Positions 6,906-9,146 of a stretch of DNA of 9,146 nucleotides are shown here, in pieces (position 1 is the first letter of the stretch; each line of letters opens with the position of its first letter). The translations under genes were made by a program, and so were the position numbers. Below the pieces are notes generated by a model, which was not told the origin of the DNA, did no database searches, and saw only the letters and a program-made list of their open reading frames with translations. This DNA is from an uncultured Veillonella sp. (GTDB lineage: Bacteria > Bacillota_C > Negativicutes > Veillonellales > Veillonellaceae), in assembly GCA_900765235.1 (NCBI GenBank), contig CAAFRK010000250.1, positions 1-9,146 of the forward strand, written 5' to 3'.

Positions 6906-7475
6906 TTATTTACAAGATTGTAACACATCATTACGACCAAGAATGGTCAAAGGATAAATAGATTGTTTTTGCTCAATAAGATGAATAATAGTGTTATCAA
7001 AACCAAGCAATACAGCTTTATCTAAATTTTGATCCGCTACTTTACGCAATTCATCAACACCTGGAAAATCTCGATTAGGTTCTATATAGTCTGCTAAGAA
7101 TATAACTTTATCTAGTTTAGACATATGTACCTTACCAGTCGTATGAACCCTAATGGCTTCCAAAACCTCATTATCAGATATGGAAAATTCTTGTTTAGCA
7201 CGAATCATACCGGCTAGTCCATGTAAAAGATTACCATTGCTTAATAATTCTTGATCAGCCTCATAGGATTCAGCACTAACTAGCTTTTGCATTTCCTTCA
7301 GCGAAAGCTCCTTTGCACAATCATGCAACAATGCGGCTAATCTAGCCTTTTCCACATCAACGCCATAAAGTTCAGCTAAATGAGTGGCTGATTCAACAAC
7401 GCCAAGAGTATGTTTAAAACGTTTTTTGGTCAACCATTGACTCACGCTAACTTGTATTTCATCAAATGATAACAT
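6906..7475 (-). CDS. yqeK: HD-domain Ap4A hydrolase, YqeK family
   Basis: This 189-residue protein matches the YqeK family in length. HD-superfamily metal ligands are all visible: H22 (RFKHTLGV), H51-D52 (ALLHDCAKE), H85 (LLHGLAG), H111 (RVHTTG) and D129 (FLADYIEPNRDFPG). YqeK enzymes are symmetrical diadenosine tetraphosphatases splitting Ap4A into two ADP. The family is unrelated to ApaH and is typical of Gram-positive-type genomes. The gene begins 3 bases after the nadD stop. Its AAGGA Shine-Dalgarno is formed by the final nadD codons, consistent with coupling. Confidence 0.94.
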   Translation of the reverse strand: MLSFDEIQVSVSQWLTKKRFKHTLGVVESATHLAELYGVDVEKARLAALLHDCAKELSLKEMQKLVSAESYEADQELLSNGNLLHGLAGMIRAKQEFSISDNEVLEAIRVHTTGKVHMSKLDKVIFLADYIEPNRDFPGVDELRKVADQNLDKAVLLGFDNTIIHLIEQKQSIYPLTILGRNDVLQSCK

Positions 7476-7478
7476 CCT

Positions 7479-8093
7479 TTATTCCTTCCCATAAATATGG
7501 TTTTCTTCTATATACTCCACTACACATTTAGGCAACATGTACCGAACAGTTTTTCCAGAACGTAACCGCTCTCGCAAATACGTAGCAGATAATTTCATCT
7601 CAGGAACCTCCATAAGATGTATTTTTTCTCGTGCTTTTGGTCCTAAAATATCTAATGTTTCATCAATTGCACTAGATCCATCAGGTCTTGTAGCACCAAT
7701 AAAGTGGACCTCATCTAATAATTCCTCAATAAATTTCCACGTTGGCAACGCACGAATTGTATCCGTTCCCGCTATAAAGTAAAATTCAACATTTGGTCCA
7801 TAGAGCATCTTAAAATGTTGAATCGTATCAACTGTATACGAAGGGCCTTCACGACGCATCTCTACATCAGAAATTTCAAAATTTGGATTATCTGACACGG
7901 CTGCTGCTGTCATAGCATATCGATGATGACTATCTATTACATCATGTTGCTTATGAGGTGGTATCCGTGCTGGCACGAAAATAACCTTCTCAAGGTTAAA
8001 ACTTTCACAAGCCACCTCAGCAATCATTAGATGCCCTAAATGGATAGGATTAAATGTTCCACCTATGATACCTATACGACGTTTCTCTACCAT
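7479..8093 (-). CDS. nadD: Nicotinate-nucleotide adenylyltransferase NadD
   Basis: This 204-residue enzyme joins ATP and nicotinate mononucleotide to give nicotinate adenine dinucleotide, the penultimate step of NAD synthesis. The nucleotidyltransferase signature GGTFNPIHLGH is at 11-21. Other NadD hallmarks are FVPARIPPHK, GPSYTVDTI, FIAGTDTI and the C-terminal ATYLRERLRSGK, corresponding to the (S/T)xxxR part of the ISSTxIR motif. The length is normal and no key motif is missing. The ATG sits inside the end of a small upstream ORF (sequence ATGGTAG, where TAG stops the small ORF). The nearest Shine-Dalgarno-like AAGGG is about 12 bases away, longer than ideal. Translation may therefore depend on coupling to that small ORF. 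Confidence 0.97.
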   Translation of the reverse strand: MVEKRRIGIIGGTFNPIHLGHLMIAEVACESFNLEKVIFVPARIPPHKQHDVIDSHHRYAMTAAAVSDNPNFEISDVEMRREGPSYTVDTIQHFKMLYGPNVEFYFIAGTDTIRALPTWKFIEELLDEVHFIGATRPDGSSAIDETLDILGPKAREKIHLMEVPEMKLSATYLRERLRSGKTVRYMLPKCVVEYIEENHIYGKE

Positions 8094-8236
8094 AATAATG
8101 TCACACCCTTAATGACAATGACACAAATAATGATAAATAAGAGCAGTGCTTTTCCATAGGATATCCATTCGTATCGACCTTTTGGGGTCTGAATATATCT
8201 GTAGTATGCCCTTATTAAGTAATATACTGTCTTCAC
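8087..8236 (-). CDS. Putative small single-pass membrane protein, 49 residues
   Basis: I translated this ORF by hand. It starts GTG, overlapping the proA stop as GTGA (4 bases shared), and its TAG stop lies inside the nadD start as ATGGTAG. It fills the entire proA-nadD gap with no stop. The protein begins MKTVYYLIRAYYRY and has an N-terminal half rich in Tyr and Arg/Lys (R9, R13, K19, R21, K29), with a WISYGKALLL junction. A strongly hydrophobic stretch at about 30-42 (ALLLFIIICVIVI) precedes a short tail GVTLLW. By the positive-inside rule the N-terminus should be cytoplasmic. The ribosome binding site is weak (GAGAAGG about 12 bases upstream within proA), so coupling to proA is likely. I recognise no family and assign no function. 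Neat overlaps and a membrane-protein composition argue it is real; chance cannot be excluded for so short an ORF. Confidence 0.62.
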   Translation of the reverse strand: MKTVYYLIRAYYRYIQTPKGRYEWISYGKALLLFIIICVIVIKGVTLLW

Positions 8237-9146
8237 TTTCGAACTTGGCCTTCTCCAAATACAAAGTATTTATATGATGTTAGTGCTTGTAATCCCATTG
8301 GCCCACGAGCATGGAGCTTTTGAGTACTAATACCGATTTCAGCACCAAAACCAAATTCAAAACCATCAGTAAAACGCGTAGAAGCATTATGATACACAGT
8401 AGAACAATCTACTAAGTTCATGAATACTCTTGCACGCATCGGTTCATCTGTTACGATAGCCTCTGAATGATGTGTAGAATAACAATTAACATGATTAATG
8501 GCTTCTTCAAGATTTTCAACAATACGTACATTTAAGTCCATATCATTATATTCAGTATGGAAGGAATCCTCTGTTAAAGGAATTGTATTCTCCATATATT
8601 GAGCCACAGCTGTATCACCGTGAATTCGGACGCCATATTCTTGTAGAACCTCATCAAGACGTGGTAAAAACTCACCAGCCACCGCTTGGTGTACTAGCAA
8701 TGTTTCCATAGAGTTACATACAGACGGACGTTGTACCTTTGCATTGATTGCAATTTCTAATGCCATATCGAGATTCGCATATTCATCTATATATGTATGA
8801 CACACACCACTACCGGTTTCAATAACAGGAATACTACTTTCCTCTACAACACGACGAATCAGTCCAGCTCCACCACGAGGAATGATGACATCAATATATT
8901 CACGTTGGTGCAATAATACACCAACCATATCCCGATCAAGAACTTCCACAAGTTGAATAGCATCTGGCGTAATACCTAAAGATTCTAAGGTATTACGCAT
9001 AATAGTCACGATAATTTGGTTGGTATGGAATGCCTCCTTACCACCTCGCAGTATCGTAGCATTCGATGTTTTTAAACAAAGCACACCAGCATCAATTGTT
9101 ACATTTGGACGAGCCTCAAAAATAATGCCAATAACACCAAAAGGTA
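8233..9146 (-). CDS. proA: Gamma-glutamyl phosphate reductase ProA, 5' end outside window
   Basis: The reading frame is open to the window edge, giving 303 C-terminal residues; the family is about 410-430 long, so roughly the first quarter is missing. The true start is upstream of the window: a GTG at 9084 is an internal Val codon, because typical ProA sequence (GVIGIIFEARPNVTIDAG) continues upstream of it. ProA reduces gamma-glutamyl phosphate to glutamate semialdehyde with NADPH, the second step of proline synthesis. Visible signatures are LRGGKEA, DVIIPRGGAGLI, the catalytic-cysteine segment GSGVCHTYID (Cys codon 8800-8802), NASTRFTDGFEFGFGAEIGIST and KLHARGPMGL near the C-terminus. The TGA stop overlaps the GTG of the following small ORF. 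Confidence 0.97.
   Translation of the reverse strand, partial: PFGVIGIIFEARPNVTIDAGVLCLKTSNATILRGGKEAFHTNQIIVTIMRNTLESLGITPDAIQLVEVLDRDMVGVLLHQREYIDVIIPRGGAGLIRRVVEESSIPVIETGSGVCHTYIDEYANLDMALEIAINAKVQRPSVCNSMETLLVHQAVAGEFLPRLDEVLQEYGVRIHGDTAVAQYMENTIPLTEDSFHTEYNDMDLNVRIVENLEEAINHVNCYSTHHSEAIVTDEPMRARVFMNLVDCSTVYHNASTRFTDGFEFGFGAEIGISTQKLHARGPMGLQALTSYKYFVFGEGQVRK

Noticed and set aside
8176..8192. Short inverted repeat GACC...GGTC in the proA-nadD gap as a terminator or attenuator
   Set aside because: The stem is only 4 bp and has no T run; it lies within the small ORF, so coding is the better explanation.
8233..9084. proA starting at the GTG at 9084 as a complete gene
   Set aside because: Conserved ProA sequence continues in frame upstream to the window edge, so the gene is cut by the window and not internally truncated.

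Overview
The window is a stretch of ordinary, gene-dense, AT-rich bacterial chromosome. Every gene in it lies on the minus strand, so transcription runs from position 9146 down to 1. Protein styles, gene order and small intergenic gaps point to a Firmicute in the broad sense. My impression is Negativicutes, most likely Veillonella or a close relative; this rests on remembered protein similarity and synteny, not on a search. I see no insertion sequence, phage gene, CRISPR array, large repeat or rRNA.

Region 1 (9146 to 1032) looks like one long co-directional gene string: proA (5' end outside the window), an unlisted 49-codon membrane-protein ORF, nadD, yqeK, an LCP (LytR-CpsA-Psr) family protein, rsfS, cvfB, trkA, trkH and a metallo-beta-lactamase-fold hydrolase. 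Gaps run from 1 to 12 bases, or genes overlap by a few bases. Several Shine-Dalgarno sequences sit in the stop region of the preceding gene, so translational coupling is likely throughout. I found no intrinsic terminator and no clear internal promoter. Functions are mixed: proline synthesis (ProA), NAD synthesis (NadD), Ap4A breakdown (YqeK), envelope polymer attachment (LCP), ribosome silencing (RsfS), RNA binding (CvfB), potassium uptake (TrkA with TrkH) and a thiol-ester-type hydrolase.

Region 2 (1029 to 522) is a tRNA operon: a near-consensus sigma-70 type promoter, then tRNA-Asp(GUC), tRNA-Phe(GAA), tRNA-Gly(GCC), tRNA-Cys(GCA) and tRNA-Leu(UAA). All have an encoded CCA end and are packed 5 to 14 bases apart. 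The array is closed by a C(UUCG)G-loop intrinsic terminator. No terminator separates the hydrolase gene from this promoter, so read-through from region 1 into the tRNAs is possible.

Region 3 (483 to 1) holds a DUF523 protein related to the iron-sulfur thiouracil desulfidase TudS. Its last nine sense codons and stop codon lie inside an 18-bp terminator hairpin.

The points most worth a second look are the small membrane-protein gene squeezed between proA and nadD with overlaps at both ends, the LCP protein that lacks the usual Arg-Asp of its family's IPRD motif, the DUF523 stop codon buried in a terminator, and the tRNA promoter fused to the end of the upstream operon. I do not see a new defence or mobile system here.
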